Part shown: positions 1 through 9,634 of the stretch, in pieces
Layout of the letters: the number at the start of each line of letters is the position of its first letter
How positions within the stretch are numbered: the stretch's first letter is position 1
Source of the DNA: Phycisphaeraceae bacterium
GTDB lineage: Bacteria > Planctomycetota > Phycisphaerae > Phycisphaerales > Zrk34
Direction of reading: 5' to 3'
Length of the DNA stretch: 64,000 nt
Assembly (NCBI GenBank): GCA_028282685.1
Contig: JANQHK010000154.1
Span: 1-64,000 of the forward strand
Notes under the pieces: model-generated
The model's input: only the letters and a program-made list of their open reading frames with translations
The model's database searches: none
Told to the model about the DNA's origin: nothing
Program-made: the position numbers and the translations under genes

Positions 1-95
1 ATGACCGCACCTGCCCCGCCGGGTTCGGGCGTTGTGCGGACCGCTTCCTCACGGGCGCGGCTCGTACAAGCCCGGCATGAATGACGCAAGATGCT
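1..95. other. Left window edge, no gene assigned
   Basis: A short plus-strand frame runs from base 1 to a stop at 82-84 and could be the tail of a gene that starts outside the window. It is only 27 codons long and has no recognisable motif. Nothing else can be supported here. Confidence 0.3.
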
Positions 96-920
96 CTAGA
101 AGTCCACCTTGTCCGGATCCGGGCCGATTCGTTCGTCGGCGTCCATCCCCGCGATTGCCGACAGGTCATCCCCGTCAAGCGCGAAATCGAATACGTCGGC
201 ATTTTCGATGATGCGCTGTTGATTGACACTCTTGGGAATCACCACCACATTGCGCTGAAGGTTCCAGCGAATGATCACCTGGGCCGCCGTCTTGCCGTGC
301 TTTTTGGCGATGTTCGCCAGCGTCGGATCATGCAGGTTTTTGCCCCGCATCAGCGGGCTCCAGGATTCAAACCGGATGTTGTTCGCCTGGCAAAACTCAA
401 CGAGCTTTGGCAATTGCAGTTTCGGATGCCACTCGCATTGGTTCGCCGCCGGCGCCACCCCGCCGCGCCCCAGCAGATCGTTCAGATGATGCGCCATGAA
501 GTTGCTCGTGCCGATCGCTTTGGCCCGGCCGGATGCGTAGATCGCTTCCATCTTCTCCCACGCCGCCATGTAATGGCCCGGCACCGCCCAGTGAATCAGG
601 TACAGGTCCACGTCATCCATGCCCAGCTTGTCCAGCGACGCGTTGAATGCCCCCTCCACATCGCCGCTGCGCACGTCGGTGTTCCACAGCTTGGTCGTAA
701 TGAACAGTTGTTCGCGTGGGATGCCGGATTCGCGCACGGCTTTTCCAACACTGCGCTCGTTGCCGTAGACCGCCGCGGTGTCGATATGCCGATACCCCGC
801 TTCGAGCGCCCAGAGCACGGCCTGTCGCGCTTCATCGCCTTCTTCGCTCTGCCACGTGCCCAGCCCGAGCATGGGCATGGCCGTTCCGTTGTTCAACTTC
901 GTGGTGGTGGTGATGTTCAT
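96..920 (-). CDS. Aldo/keto reductase
   Basis: NAD(P)H-dependent reductase of carbonyl compounds, cytosolic, 274 aa. The AKR catalytic tetrad is visible: Asp and Tyr in HIDTAAVYGNE, Lys in FITTKLW and His in LYLIHWAVP. The N-terminal signature MPMLGLGTWQ and the C-terminal IPKSVNQQRI cofactor-binding segment are also present. The start at 920 (MNITTTTK) fits the family length; an in-frame start 11 codons upstream would add an unlikely extension. It is the last gene of a likely minus-strand run thiC - DUF6868 - AKR. The substrate cannot be predicted. Confidence 0.93.
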   Translation of the reverse strand: MNITTTTKLNNGTAMPMLGLGTWQSEEGDEARQAVLWALEAGYRHIDTAAVYGNERSVGKAVRESGIPREQLFITTKLWNTDVRSGDVEGAFNASLDKLGMDDVDLYLIHWAVPGHYMAAWEKMEAIYASGRAKAIGTSNFMAHHLNDLLGRGGVAPAANQCEWHPKLQLPKLVEFCQANNIRFESWSPLMRGKNLHDPTLANIAKKHGKTAAQVIIRWNLQRNVVVIPKSVNQQRIIENADVFDFALDGDDLSAIAGMDADERIGPDPDKVDF

Positions 921-953
921 GGGCAATACGTTAACCTCAGTAAGCTGCCGCAA

Positions 954-1202
954 TCAACCACTTGTCACAATTTCCAGCGCCAGCCAGGGCACGAGGTTGA
1001 AAACGATCCACAGGATTTTAAACGCACCCACGAAACAGTAGACCACCACGTTGAATGTTTCCCGAGACATCGCAAAGCACAGGGTATGCACGCGGTAGAC
1101 CAGACCGGGGCAGACCAGCAACCACGGCGACCAGAAGACCAGCAACCCGCCGTTGATGATCGTGCACCACATGAAGAACGCCGTCAGTTGATCGATGTTC
1201 AT
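954..1202 (-). CDS. DUF6868-type small membrane protein
   Basis: An 82-residue protein with two or three hydrophobic stretches (residues about 5-30 and 45-80), no signal peptide and no catalytic motif. The pattern FFMWCTIINGGLL ... HTLCFAMSRETFN ... FNLVPWLAL resembles DUF6868 inner-membrane proteins of unknown function. The start at 1202 is chosen because AAAGGAG lies at good spacing upstream; the longer frame starting at 1223 has no such site. It sits 36 bp downstream of thiC on the same strand and 33 bp before the aldo/keto reductase, so the three are probably co-transcribed. Confidence 0.75.
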   Translation of the reverse strand: MNIDQLTAFFMWCTIINGGLLVFWSPWLLVCPGLVYRVHTLCFAMSRETFNVVVYCFVGAFKILWIVFNLVPWLALEIVTSG

Positions 1203-1238
1203 GACGCAGACGCTCCTTTCCAAATTGTTGCACGCAAT

Positions 1239-3059
1239 TTATCTGAGCTTTTCCTTCTGCATATGCAATGCGGTTTCGGAATCAACGTAGTCGGAGTGGC
1301 AGGCCGGTCCCTCTGAAGTGGAGCCCGTCGAGTCGCTCATTGCCCGCTTCGTCTTATTCGCCAGGCGATGGATTTCTTCCGGACTGAGGTGGCCGCGCTC
1401 TTCGAGAATTCGGCGTTGCTCATCGGTCAATGCGGCGGAGACGGTCGGCTTGACCGTCTTGTACTGATCGTCCTTGCCCGAGGCGAATTGCTGAATCTCC
1501 TTGCTGATGCGCACCGAACACCAATCGTGCCCGCACATCGCGCAGAAATCGGTGTCGACATCGAGGTCTTCATCGTGGTAAGCGCGAGCGGTATCCGGAT
1601 CGAAGCTCAACTCAAAATGCTTTTCCCAGTTCAGCGCGGCCCGGGCCTTGGTCAGTTCGTCATCGCGATCGCGCGCCCCGGGAATTCCGAGCGCGATGTC
1701 GGCCGAGTGCGCCGCGATTTTGTAAGCGATGCAACCCTGTTTCACATCGTCGCGCTTCGGCAGGCCCAGGTGTTCCTTGGGCGTGACGTAACAGAGCATC
1801 GCCGCGCCGTGGTAGGCTGCGGCCGTGGCGCCGATGCACGAGGTGATGTGGTCGTAACCGGGGAAGATGTCGGTCACCAGCGGACCGAGCACGTAAAACG
1901 GCGCCCCGTGACAGAGCGTGCGCTCCAGCTTCATGTTGTATTCGATCTGGTCGAAGGGGATGTGGCCGGGCCCTTCGATCATGACCTGGCAGCCGTGCAC
2001 CCAGGCGCGCTCGGTCAACTCGCCGAGCGTTTGCAATTCGGCCAGCTGCGCGGCGTCGGTGGCATCGGCCAGTCCGCCGGGCCGTAGGCCATCGCCGATG
2101 GAGAAGGTGACATCGTGCGCCCGGCAGACGTTGCAGATGTCATCCCACAGGTCGTACATGAGGTTCTGCCGATCGTGCTGAATCATCCACTTGGCCAGCA
2201 GCGAACCCCCGCGCGAGACGATGCCGATCTTGCGATCCTTCACATGCGGCAGATGCTCCTGTAACACACCGGCGTGAATGGTGAAGTAATCCACGCCCTG
2301 GCGCGCCTGGTGCTCGAGCGTTTGCAGGACGGTCGGTTCATCGAGGTCTTCAATTTTCCGCCCGATGATCATTGAGTAGATGGGCACGGTGCCGATCGGC
2401 GCCGTGGAGGCGCGGAGGATCGCATCGCGTGTGGCGTCGAGATCGCCGCCGGTCGACAGGTCCATCACGGTGTCCGCGCCCCAGCGCACCGCCCACTGCA
2501 TCTTTTCGACTTCTTCATCGGTGCTGCTGCTGACCGGCGAAGCGCCGAGATTGGCGTTGATCTTGGTGCGCGCCGCGCGGCCGATCGCCATCGGATCGAG
2601 TTGATAACCCAGGTGGGTTCTGTTGGCGGGAATGACCATGCGTCCCGCCGCCACTTCGTCGCGCACCTGCTCGGCGGTGAGATGGCCCTCGCGCTCGGCG
2701 ACGCGCTGCATCTGCGGCGTGACGATGCCGAGGCGCGCCTGTTCCAGCTGGGTGATGGGCTGAAAATCGGCGGGGTAGGCGACCGTGCGCGTGTTGCCGT
2801 GCGCATCGGTGAAGGTTGCGGTTTTCATACCCGGGGCTTCGCTGCGCTTGTCGGATAGGTTCGTGGACCATCCCTGCGGCAGGAAGTCCCACGCGGTTTT
2901 CGGCGAAGGGGCGGGCATGCCGGGCGTGTCGGGAGAACTGAACGTCAGCGGTCCGCCGATGTCCGGTCGATTGGCAAATGAGCCGGGCGTGGTGGCTGAG
3001 CCCGAGCCGGGGTTGACGCCGATCGACGGAAGCGTCCAGCGTTGCTGTGAGAAGATCAT
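1239..3059 (-). CDS. thiC: Phosphomethylpyrimidine synthase ThiC
   Basis: Non-canonical radical SAM enzyme that converts 5-aminoimidazole ribotide to HMP-phosphate, the pyrimidine half of thiamine. The 606 residues include the conserved core ([55 protein letters not shown]) and the C-terminal 4Fe-4S motif CAMCGHDWC. The N-terminus is longer than the minimal core, as in many ThiC proteins. The gene is preceded by a TPP aptamer and an intrinsic terminator, so expression should fall when TPP is abundant. A GGAGAG site precedes the ATG at 3059. Confidence 0.97.
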   Translation of the reverse strand: MIFSQQRWTLPSIGVNPGSGSATTPGSFANRPDIGGPLTFSSPDTPGMPAPSPKTAWDFLPQGWSTNLSDKRSEAPGMKTATFTDAHGNTRTVAYPADFQPITQLEQARLGIVTPQMQRVAEREGHLTAEQVRDEVAAGRMVIPANRTHLGYQLDPMAIGRAARTKINANLGASPVSSSTDEEVEKMQWAVRWGADTVMDLSTGGDLDATRDAILRASTAPIGTVPIYSMIIGRKIEDLDEPTVLQTLEHQARQGVDYFTIHAGVLQEHLPHVKDRKIGIVSRGGSLLAKWMIQHDRQNLMYDLWDDICNVCRAHDVTFSIGDGLRPGGLADATDAAQLAELQTLGELTERAWVHGCQVMIEGPGHIPFDQIEYNMKLERTLCHGAPFYVLGPLVTDIFPGYDHITSCIGATAAAYHGAAMLCYVTPKEHLGLPKRDDVKQGCIAYKIAAHSADIALGIPGARDRDDELTKARAALNWEKHFELSFDPDTARAYHDEDLDVDTDFCAMCGHDWCSVRISKEIQQFASGKDDQYKTVKPTVSAALTDEQRRILEERGHLSPEEIHRLANKTKRAMSDSTGSTSEGPACHSDYVDSETALHMQKEKLR

Positions 3060-3081
3060 GGGACTCTCCGTGAGAGGTATT

Positions 3082-3114
3082 AAAAAAAACGCCTCCGGAG
3101 CGAACCGGGGCGTT
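3082..3114 (-). terminator. Riboswitch-associated intrinsic terminator upstream of thiC
   Basis: Read on the minus strand, AACGCC... pairs with ...GGCGTT and is followed by eight T residues. It lies between the TPP aptamer and the thiC start codon, where an expression-platform terminator would sit. Confidence 0.8.
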
Positions 3115-3149
3115 GAAAAGCGTCCAAACGATCCATCGTTCGTTCGCGC

Positions 3150-3240
3150 TCCCTACGCCGGTCCAAACCGGATCAGGTTCCAAGGGTTTTTTCTCAGTCG
3201 CTCGGCTCACCCGGATTCTCGGGCTCGTTCACGACACCCC
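3150..3240 (-). promoter_or_regulatory. TPP riboswitch aptamer (THI element)
   Basis: The minus strand carries the hallmark TPP aptamer blocks: GGGGTGTC at the 5' side, CTGAGA, ACCCTTGGAACCTGATC, and the closing ACCGGCGTAGGGA. It lies about 90 nt upstream of thiC with a terminator hairpin between, which suggests transcriptional control by thiamine pyrophosphate. Confidence 0.95.
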
Positions 3241-3261
3241 TGGCGAACATTTCAAAGCATA

Positions 3262-3293
3262 AGCGCCGCCCTGCACTGGGACAAGGCGGCGCT
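3262..3293 (-). terminator. Probable terminator after the PEP-CTERM gene
   Basis: A perfect 9-bp stem (AGCGCCGCC / GGCGGCGCT) with a 14-nt loop sits 34 bp past the stop of the minus-strand PEP-CTERM gene. The following minus-strand bases are only moderately T-rich, so efficiency is uncertain. Confidence 0.5.
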
Positions 3294-3326
3294 GTTGTTT
3301 ATTGCGAATGGTTGATTTTACGCGGT

Positions 3327-3944
3327 TCAGGCCTTGCGGCGACGACGGGCCACGGCCGCGAAACCGGCGGCCATCAGAAGCAACGTGGCCGGTTCGGGGA
3401 CCACGCTGATCGTTCCGCCGTTCAAGACGACGCCGATAAAGGAGCCGTCACTGACGTTGGGGCTTCCTTCATCGAGACTGCCCAGAGCCGCACTGTTGAA
3501 GTCGACGTCGTAATCACCGCTTGGCGTGTTTTCGCCGAGGTCGAAGCGAAGTCGGAACAGAAGCGCGTTGTTAAAGAGTGCCGTGCCGTTGAAGGGCGCG
3601 TTGGGCGAGGTGCCTGCAACAACCGGTGGCGGAGTGATGTCGCTTGACAGAGCATCGAAAGGGAAAATTTCCACGCGCCCTGTGGTGCTGTTACCGCTGA
3701 GTATGGAATCCGGGGTGATGTTGGAGTCCAGATCGGTTACATCAAATAGAATCTGGTATTGGAAGAGTTCTTCGCTCTGGTCGGTCAGCAGATAGACGTC
3801 GAGGTCGACGGTGGCGGGCAGATCGCCGATGTTGACGGTAGCGCTGGAAATATTGACCGACAGCGCAGCCGAGGCCTGCGCAGTAACAAACAGCAAAGTC
3901 GTCAAAATCGGAACAACGATGAGGGAGCGGGAGCGGAACTGCAT
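3327..3944 (-). CDS. PEP-CTERM sorting domain protein
   Basis: Exported 205-residue protein of unknown function. It has a signal peptide (residues 1-27, hydrophobic VVPILTTLLFVTAQASA), a beta-rich middle region, and a C-terminal sorting signal VPEPATLLLMAAGFAAVARRRRKA (PEP motif, transmembrane helix, Arg-rich tail). In this family the tail is processed by an exosortase, which is not encoded in this window. AAAGGAG lies at good spacing before the ATG. The middle region resembles the cohesin-like folds often seen in such proteins, but no specific ligand can be named. Confidence 0.9.
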   Translation of the reverse strand: MQFRSRSLIVVPILTTLLFVTAQASAALSVNISSATVNIGDLPATVDLDVYLLTDQSEELFQYQILFDVTDLDSNITPDSILSGNSTTGRVEIFPFDALSSDITPPPVVAGTSPNAPFNGTALFNNALLFRLRFDLGENTPSGDYDVDFNSAALGSLDEGSPNVSDGSFIGVVLNGGTISVVPEPATLLLMAAGFAAVARRRRKA

Positions 3945-4325
3945 GGCGTTTCTCCTTTTCTGCCTCAGCCCTGTTCCCGATGTAGGTGGTCACCCTAATA
4001 CGACCCGTAAGATATCAACTGTGCCTGCCGACTTCAAGCATTTTCTGGAGTTGGCTGCCTGCATCTCACCGGCGGCGGATTTCCGCTCTCCCCGTGCCCA
4101 GCAAGTACGCACATATCGCGGTCTGCCTATGGTCCAGACAGTTTTTCGATGGAATTTTGATGTTATTGCGATTGGCGCGCCGCTTGCGGCCTCACATTCG
4201 CCGGCGTTCCAGGCACTGTGAGTGGTTCTAGCGCCCGTCGGCTGTTACCCCCTTACGGGCTCGGCGCCGGCTCAGCAGAGGGCAGGGCCGGCGTCGGGCT
4301 CGTGAACCCACAAAAAGTGTATCCA
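3945..4325. other. Intergenic region between divergent genes
   Basis: 381 bp between the PEP-CTERM gene (minus) and the HAD phosphatase (plus). It must hold both promoters, but no convincing -35/-10 pair, hairpin or conserved RNA motif was found. Open frames running into it from the HAD gene show no protein-like sequence before MIGYLIDMDG. Confidence 0.4.
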
Positions 4326-5123
4326 ATGATCGGTTATTTGATCGACATGGACGGTGTGATATACCGAGGCACCCGCCTGATCAGCGGGGCGGCGCGGTTC
4401 GTGAAAATGCTGATCGACCGCGAGATTCCCTTCAGCTTTCTGACCAACAATTCACAAAAAACACGCAGGGATGTGGTCAGCAAGCTCTCCCGCATGGGCA
4501 TCGATGTGGACGAGGAGCACGTGTATACCTGCGCCATGGCGACGGCGCGCTTCCTGGCATCGCAGCACTCGAACGGCCGGGCCTTCGTCATCGGAGAATC
4601 CGGCCTGACGACCGCGCTGCACCGCAACGGCTTCACCACCGCCGACAGCAATCCGGATTATGTCGTGGTTGGCGAGGGGCGCACGTTCACCGCCGAGGCG
4701 CTCGAAGCGGCGACGAACATGATCCTCAACGGGGCCAAGCTGATCGCCACCAACATGGACCCGAACTGTCCCACCCGTCACGGCACGCGTCCGGGGTGCG
4801 GGGCGATTGTGGCCATGCTCGAAGCGGCCACGGGCGTGCGCGCATTCAGCGTTGGCAAGCCCAGTCCGATCATGATGCGCGGCGCGCGCAAAGCCCTGGG
4901 ACTCGACGCCGAGCACACCGTCATGATCGGCGACACCATGGAAACCGATATCCTCGGGGGATTGCAGTTGGGCTATCACACGATCCTGGTTCTCTCCGGC
5001 GGCACCCGACGGGCGGACCTGTTGCAATACGCTTACCGGCCGGATCAAATTCTGGGCAGCATTGCGGATATCGATCACGAAAAGTTGCTGGCGACCATGG
5101 CGGGCGACGCAGTCCGACACTGA
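4326..5123 (+). CDS. HAD class IIA phosphatase (NagD/PGP-like)
   Basis: Cytosolic 265-residue phosphohydrolase. HAD motif I is DMDGVIYRG, motif II FLTNNS, motif III the Lys in VGKPSP, and motif IV GDTMETDI. The large cap between motifs II and III marks subclass IIA, which includes NagD, pyridoxal phosphatase and 4-nitrophenylphosphatase relatives; the true substrate is unknown. The start at 4326 puts motif I near the N-terminus as in the family. An upstream in-frame extension from 4218 is rejected because it is low in family similarity. Confidence 0.9.
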   Translation: MIGYLIDMDGVIYRGTRLISGAARFVKMLIDREIPFSFLTNNSQKTRRDVVSKLSRMGIDVDEEHVYTCAMATARFLASQHSNGRAFVIGESGLTTALHRNGFTTADSNPDYVVVGEGRTFTAEALEAATNMILNGAKLIATNMDPNCPTRHGTRPGCGAIVAMLEAATGVRAFSVGKPSPIMMRGARKALGLDAEHTVMIGDTMETDILGGLQLGYHTILVLSGGTRRADLLQYAYRPDQILGSIADIDHEKLLATMAGDAVRH

Positions 5124-5182
5124 ATCGCCTGGCCGGTCGGCGTTCTTGGCTGACAAACCTTTCGGCGATTGTGCAGCCGCGC

Positions 5183-7795
5183 TCAGTTCACCGGATACGG
5201 GCGGATCTTGCCGTGTTTGGCCTCGTGTGCCTCGAGCCAGGCGCGGACCTTTTTCTTCATTTGCTCGATCTGCGGCACCATTTTCTTGCCTTTGCGGTTG
5301 GGATGAAACATCTTGTCGAGCCCCCCGGCGAGCAGGGCCTTGAGACCCGGCATGAACTTGGCGCGGTCTGCTGGGGACATTTTCTCGATGACGTTGATCA
5401 ACCCGGGATTTCTCCTCTGATCGCCGATCAACACCCAGGCGAGTTGCTGGTAATTGGTGCGCCTGTGTATTTGGATGTTGGGATCGCCGAGTTGCGCCAG
5501 TTCCTGGTTGATGTGATCGGTGATCAGCGTCAGTTCCTCGGGCTCGAACATCAACAGCACGCGGATGTTGCCGGCCTCGTAGTAGCCCGCGCCCCGCAGG
5601 ACGTAGCTTCGTTCCCGATCGGTCAGATCGACCAGATCCTCGCCGAGTAATTCCACCGCCTGTTTGCGCACATCGGGGCTCATGGCGACCTTATCTTGAT
5701 TGACCAGTCGTCTCAGTCGCTCACCGTAGTCGTTGCGCGCCGAAACGTGGGATGACCTGGCGAACGCCAGGAAGAGATCACCAAGGACCGGTGCGGCCAG
5801 ATCGTGGGCCTCGGAGATCGCCACGAACGCTGCGGATCGCACCCACCATTCCTCGTGCGTGAGGAAAGGGGTGAGCAGGGCCAGATGGCGTGCAATGGTT
5901 TTTTTATCCGCCATGCTCATCGCCCACAGTGCCCCTTCGATCTCCCACATGTCGGATCGTGGATTTTTCAGGATGTTTACAAGCTGCGGAACCACACGAT
6001 CGAGTCCGGCGGGGGTGTAGGTGAACGGCGAAGTCCCCATGAAGAAGCTGTGGTATCCGCTGAGGCCTTCCGCGGCGGCGCGGCGGACACGCGCATCGGT
6101 GCTCTGCAATGACTGGATAATCACCGGGATGGCCGCATCGCCGTGGTAGCCGATTGCGTAGGCCGCCTGCACACGTACGGCCGGATTGTGGTGGCGGAAG
6201 TGCTTGGCGATGTAATCGACCGGGGGAAGTCGGTCGCTTTGGTCTTGCTGGATAAGCGGGGCGTTTGGATTGTTACGGCGCTTGTAGAACGGTCGGCGCG
6301 CATTCCATTTCAGCTTGTCGATGATCGCCTGCGTATCCTCGAAGTCCGATTCCTTGTACCCCTCGGCGTGGCGGGGAGTCAGAAAGGCCGGGTCCTTTTC
6401 CATCACCTTGCCGACGGGTTGGATTTGGCTGAACCGGGTGGGCGGCGCGCCGGTGATGCGCAGTTTCTTCCAGCCGGCGGTGTAGCCGAGCCCGACGCAC
6501 ATGCCCCATTCCTCTTCGGAATAGCGCGCTTTACCCTTTTTCGTCGGCAGCATGCGGAATCCGCCCCGTGGATGACGGCAAAGTTCGTAGTACCAGCGCA
6601 GCTTGTCCATGTGGTTGCGGTAATGGTGTTGCATGTTCTGGGGAACGAGCGGGATGCAGAGGTTGCGCCACATCACGTTGGTCATGTTGCCGCTGTGTCC
6701 GCCTTCGAAGCCGAACCAGGAGTCGGCCTGTTCAACGGCGAGCTGCTTGGCGGCGGCTTGGTAGCAGGGGTCGGGGAGCAGCCCCAGACCGACTCCGGCC
6801 ATACCGCTCTTTCCGTTGGTGGCCGCTCCGCCACCCGGTCTTTGATCACCGTACGGCACACCGCCGAACCCTGCGAAACGGAAAAAGTAATGGACGTTTT
6901 TCTTCAGGGCCGCTTCGTCAATTTTCACACCGCACTCGCGCGCCAGCATCATGCCGACAAACAGTTTTCCGCCCGCGGCATTGACCAGTCCGCTACGCAC
7001 GTAAACGGGATTGGGATAGTCCCAGTGCCCCCACCCGCCGCAGGTCATTCGTCCGTAGGAATCGTCCGCGATCATCTGCAAGGGCTTGAGGACCGACGGA
7101 TCGCCGGTGCGCAAGTAATACTCTCCCAGCGCGATGGAAAGAAAACCGTTGTTCCATGTGTGGCTGCCGACTTTCTCCACTTGCGTGGCATAGGCCCGAA
7201 CCACTTCACGGCATACCGGCAGGTATTGGTCATTGCCGGTGGAAAGCAGGAAAAGAATCCCCAGCGATCCGGCGCGACCGGGAAACTTCAAATGGCCGGA
7301 TTTGAACAGTTGCACGGTATTGGCCGCCGCCTGCTCTACGATCCGACGCGACTTGGCGCAATCGATCGGCCAGGTCTTGCTGTATGGCCCGAGTACCGGG
7401 AGGGCGATGACCACTTGTTGTGTTGAATCGCCTCGCTTGATGGTCAGCGACAGTTTGCCGGTCCTGGCTTCGGCATCAGTGATCGCATTGCCAAGTTGAA
7501 TGCGTGAATCGGGCAGGGCCAGTGGCGTGCCGTTGGCTGCGATAATCACATCGCCCTTGATGAACTTGCCCGACGCGGGACTGCCCGGCAAGATCGAATC
7601 GACCACCACATGCGGTTCGATGCGTTGCGGAGTGACGTAAAGACCCGTGATCCCGACTTGGTAAGCCGGCAGCGGCTCATCCTTGGCTAGCGGGCGGGCG
7701 TGAGCCGGATGGACCAGTGACAGGCCGATCAGAATCATTGCGGCCGTTCGTAACGTCAAGCGGTTGGTGCAAGCCATCGAAGTGCCTGGGTTCAT
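5183..7795 (-). CDS. DUF6288-like exported protein with PDZ and HEAT repeats
   Basis: 870 residues. A signal peptide (AAMILIGLSLVHPAHA) is followed by a PDZ-like module (about residues 45-130, with VVDSILPGSPASGKFIKGD). Next comes a large alpha-helical region with the YSKTWPIDCAKS block, which looks like DUF6288, and then HEAT-like repeats (about 535-690, RVQAAYAIGYHGDAAIPVI and relatives). The start at 7795 is favoured by AGGA upstream and places the signal sequence near the N-terminus. Proteins of this type are common in Planctomycetota. A periplasmic role in binding or processing proteins or glycans is a guess. Confidence 0.8.
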   Translation of the reverse strand: MNPGTSMACTNRLTLRTAAMILIGLSLVHPAHARPLAKDEPLPAYQVGITGLYVTPQRIEPHVVVDSILPGSPASGKFIKGDVIIAANGTPLALPDSRIQLGNAITDAEARTGKLSLTIKRGDSTQQVVIALPVLGPYSKTWPIDCAKSRRIVEQAAANTVQLFKSGHLKFPGRAGSLGILFLLSTGNDQYLPVCREVVRAYATQVEKVGSHTWNNGFLSIALGEYYLRTGDPSVLKPLQMIADDSYGRMTCGGWGHWDYPNPVYVRSGLVNAAGGKLFVGMMLARECGVKIDEAALKKNVHYFFRFAGFGGVPYGDQRPGGGAATNGKSGMAGVGLGLLPDPCYQAAAKQLAVEQADSWFGFEGGHSGNMTNVMWRNLCIPLVPQNMQHHYRNHMDKLRWYYELCRHPRGGFRMLPTKKGKARYSEEEWGMCVGLGYTAGWKKLRITGAPPTRFSQIQPVGKVMEKDPAFLTPRHAEGYKESDFEDTQAIIDKLKWNARRPFYKRRNNPNAPLIQQDQSDRLPPVDYIAKHFRHHNPAVRVQAAYAIGYHGDAAIPVIIQSLQSTDARVRRAAAEGLSGYHSFFMGTSPFTYTPAGLDRVVPQLVNILKNPRSDMWEIEGALWAMSMADKKTIARHLALLTPFLTHEEWWVRSAAFVAISEAHDLAAPVLGDLFLAFARSSHVSARNDYGERLRRLVNQDKVAMSPDVRKQAVELLGEDLVDLTDRERSYVLRGAGYYEAGNIRVLLMFEPEELTLITDHINQELAQLGDPNIQIHRRTNYQQLAWVLIGDQRRNPGLINVIEKMSPADRAKFMPGLKALLAGGLDKMFHPNRKGKKMVPQIEQMKKKVRAWLEAHEAKHGKIRPYPVN

Positions 7796-7990
7796 GGCTG
7801 AAGTCCTGTCTTCATGTTTCTTGGGTAGTTCAAACATGCTTTGCCCATCTAACCTGTCTGGTCGCAGCAGACGACGGACCCCTTTTCGTGGTAGCGCTTG
7901 TCCGAGTTGTAGGCCAGTTCGTCTTGGTGCTTCCGCCCCCGGTTTTCTGAATAAACTTACCGGGAACGGGTTGCGCGGGCCGTATTGGGT

Positions 7991-9448
7991 TCAGGCCTTG
8001 ATGTATTTACCGGCGTTCGTCTTAGTCAGGTCTTCTTTCCGCCAGCCGGCGCGGGCCGGGACATCGACCAGTCGGGCTGCTTCGGGATTGTCGTTGGTTA
8101 CCTTCATCGCCTTGGAATCCCACTCGATGGCCTTGCCGGTTCGGATCGCCATGGTGCCGAGCACGATGACTTCGGTGAGCGGCGCCGAGTAATTGAAGTT
8201 GGAGCAGGGCGTCGAGCCGGTCTTCACGCCGTTGATCCAATCGACGAAGATGTTGTCGACGCGCGGCAGGGTCTTGGGCACGCGCTTGTCGGGATTGGTG
8301 CGATACTCCTGCCATTTGGTTTCGGGGAACAGGCGCGGGCTGTTGGGACGCATGCCCGGGTGATATATCGCGCCTTTCGAGCCGATCATGAGCATTCCGC
8401 CTTCCTTATTCAGTTTCACATCGCCCAGGATATCGAGTTGGGGCGGCATCTTCGGGCCTTCGTACCACTTCAATGTGACCGGCGGTTTGGAATCGCGTGC
8501 GGGGAAGTGATAGGTCACGACCGAACCCTCGGGCGTGAAGACCGGATTGACCTGCTCCACCTCGACATCCACCCTCGTCGGGTAACCCAGGTCCAGCGCC
8601 CAGAAAGGCGCGTCGATGGTGTGGCAGCCGATGTCACCCAGGCCGCCGCAACCGAAATCCCACCACGAGCGCCAGTTGAACGGATGTAACAGCTTGCTGT
8701 AGCCGACTTCCTTATCGACTGGTCCCATCCACAGGTCCCAGTCCAGGCCTTTCGGTGCCGGAACCACGGGCGGAAACTGCGTCTGGGTGGGCACATTCTT
8801 GAAACCGATTCCGTCGGCCGGTCGGTTGGTCCATGCGACCACCTGCTCGACATCGCCGATCAGGCCGGCCTGATACCACTCCTTGATTAACCGCATTCCT
8901 TCGAAGGCGTGGCCCTGGTTGCCCATCTGCGTGATGACCTTCTTCTCGTTGGCCATCTGTTGCAGCGTGCGGATCTCGTAGATGGAGTGCGCCAGCGGTT
9001 TCTGGATGAACACGTGTTTGCCCATTTCGATCGCCATGCAGGCGGCGGCAAAGTGGCAACTGTCGTGCGTGGAGATGCCGACGGCGTCGATCTTGTCCCC
9101 CATCTCGAGGAACATCTTGCGGAAGTCCTTGTAGATTTTGACACCGGGGTAGGCGGCTTTGGCGCCGGGTTCGAAATCGACCCATTGCTTCTTCCAGCGC
9201 CAGCCGCGCCCCCCCGCTTCGCGCGAGCGCTGATCGACCTCGCAAACCGCCACCACGTTGGCGTGGCGAGCGCAAGAGCCCAGGTTGTAGCTGCCCTGCG
9301 CGCCCAGACCGATCCATGCCAGGTTGAACTTGTCATCGGCGGCGAAGGCCGAACGGGGCAGGAACATCGGCGCGGCCAGCGCGGCGACGGCGCCCTTGCT
9401 GAAGCTACGACGCGAAATCGGCACGGACTTGGAACGAGAATGATTCAT
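7991..9448 (-). CDS. Tat-exported Gfo/Idh/MocA family oxidoreductase
   Basis: 485-residue NAD(P)-dependent oxidoreductase of the sugar/inositol dehydrogenase superfamily. It opens with a twin-arginine signal (SRRSFSKGAVAALAAPMFL) and a Rossmann fold (AWIGLGAQGS). The conserved EKP-like motif is replaced by IQKPLAH, where the Lys is retained. Export of a folded, cofactor-bound enzyme through Tat fits a periplasmic location, as in many planctomycete paralogues. AAGGAA precedes the start at 9448; a longer frame to 9514 lacks support. The substrate is probably a sugar derivative but cannot be specified. Confidence 0.92.
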   Translation of the reverse strand: MNHSRSKSVPISRRSFSKGAVAALAAPMFLPRSAFAADDKFNLAWIGLGAQGSYNLGSCARHANVVAVCEVDQRSREAGGRGWRWKKQWVDFEPGAKAAYPGVKIYKDFRKMFLEMGDKIDAVGISTHDSCHFAAACMAIEMGKHVFIQKPLAHSIYEIRTLQQMANEKKVITQMGNQGHAFEGMRLIKEWYQAGLIGDVEQVVAWTNRPADGIGFKNVPTQTQFPPVVPAPKGLDWDLWMGPVDKEVGYSKLLHPFNWRSWWDFGCGGLGDIGCHTIDAPFWALDLGYPTRVDVEVEQVNPVFTPEGSVVTYHFPARDSKPPVTLKWYEGPKMPPQLDILGDVKLNKEGGMLMIGSKGAIYHPGMRPNSPRLFPETKWQEYRTNPDKRVPKTLPRVDNIFVDWINGVKTGSTPCSNFNYSAPLTEVIVLGTMAIRTGKAIEWDSKAMKVTNDNPEAARLVDVPARAGWRKEDLTKTNAGKYIKA

Positions 9449-9576
9449 CGCATGAGTTCCTTCGAGGGGTGCGTATTGGGGCTTGGTCGTCACGCCTGTG
9501 GCGAATCCACCCATACTAATATAAACGACGCTCGGAACGATTGCCGTATGACGCGGAAAACCCTTTCTCTTGACGC

Positions 9577-9606
9577 AAAAAAACGGAGGCCGAAGCCGCC
9601 GTTTTT
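9577..9606 (-). terminator. Intrinsic terminator after the LamG gene
   Basis: Minus strand: AACGGCGGC-TTCG-GCCTCCGTT followed by seven T residues, 29 bp past the stop of the upstream LamG gene. On the plus strand it also ends in T residues, so it may be bidirectional. Confidence 0.85.
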
Positions 9607-9634
9607 CTGGTGATATGTTGCGTTTGGGAAGCGC

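Noticed and set aside
81-1316. A 411-codon plus-strand reading frame
   Set aside because: Antisense to the aldo/keto reductase and DUF6868 genes, with no domain or ribosome site.
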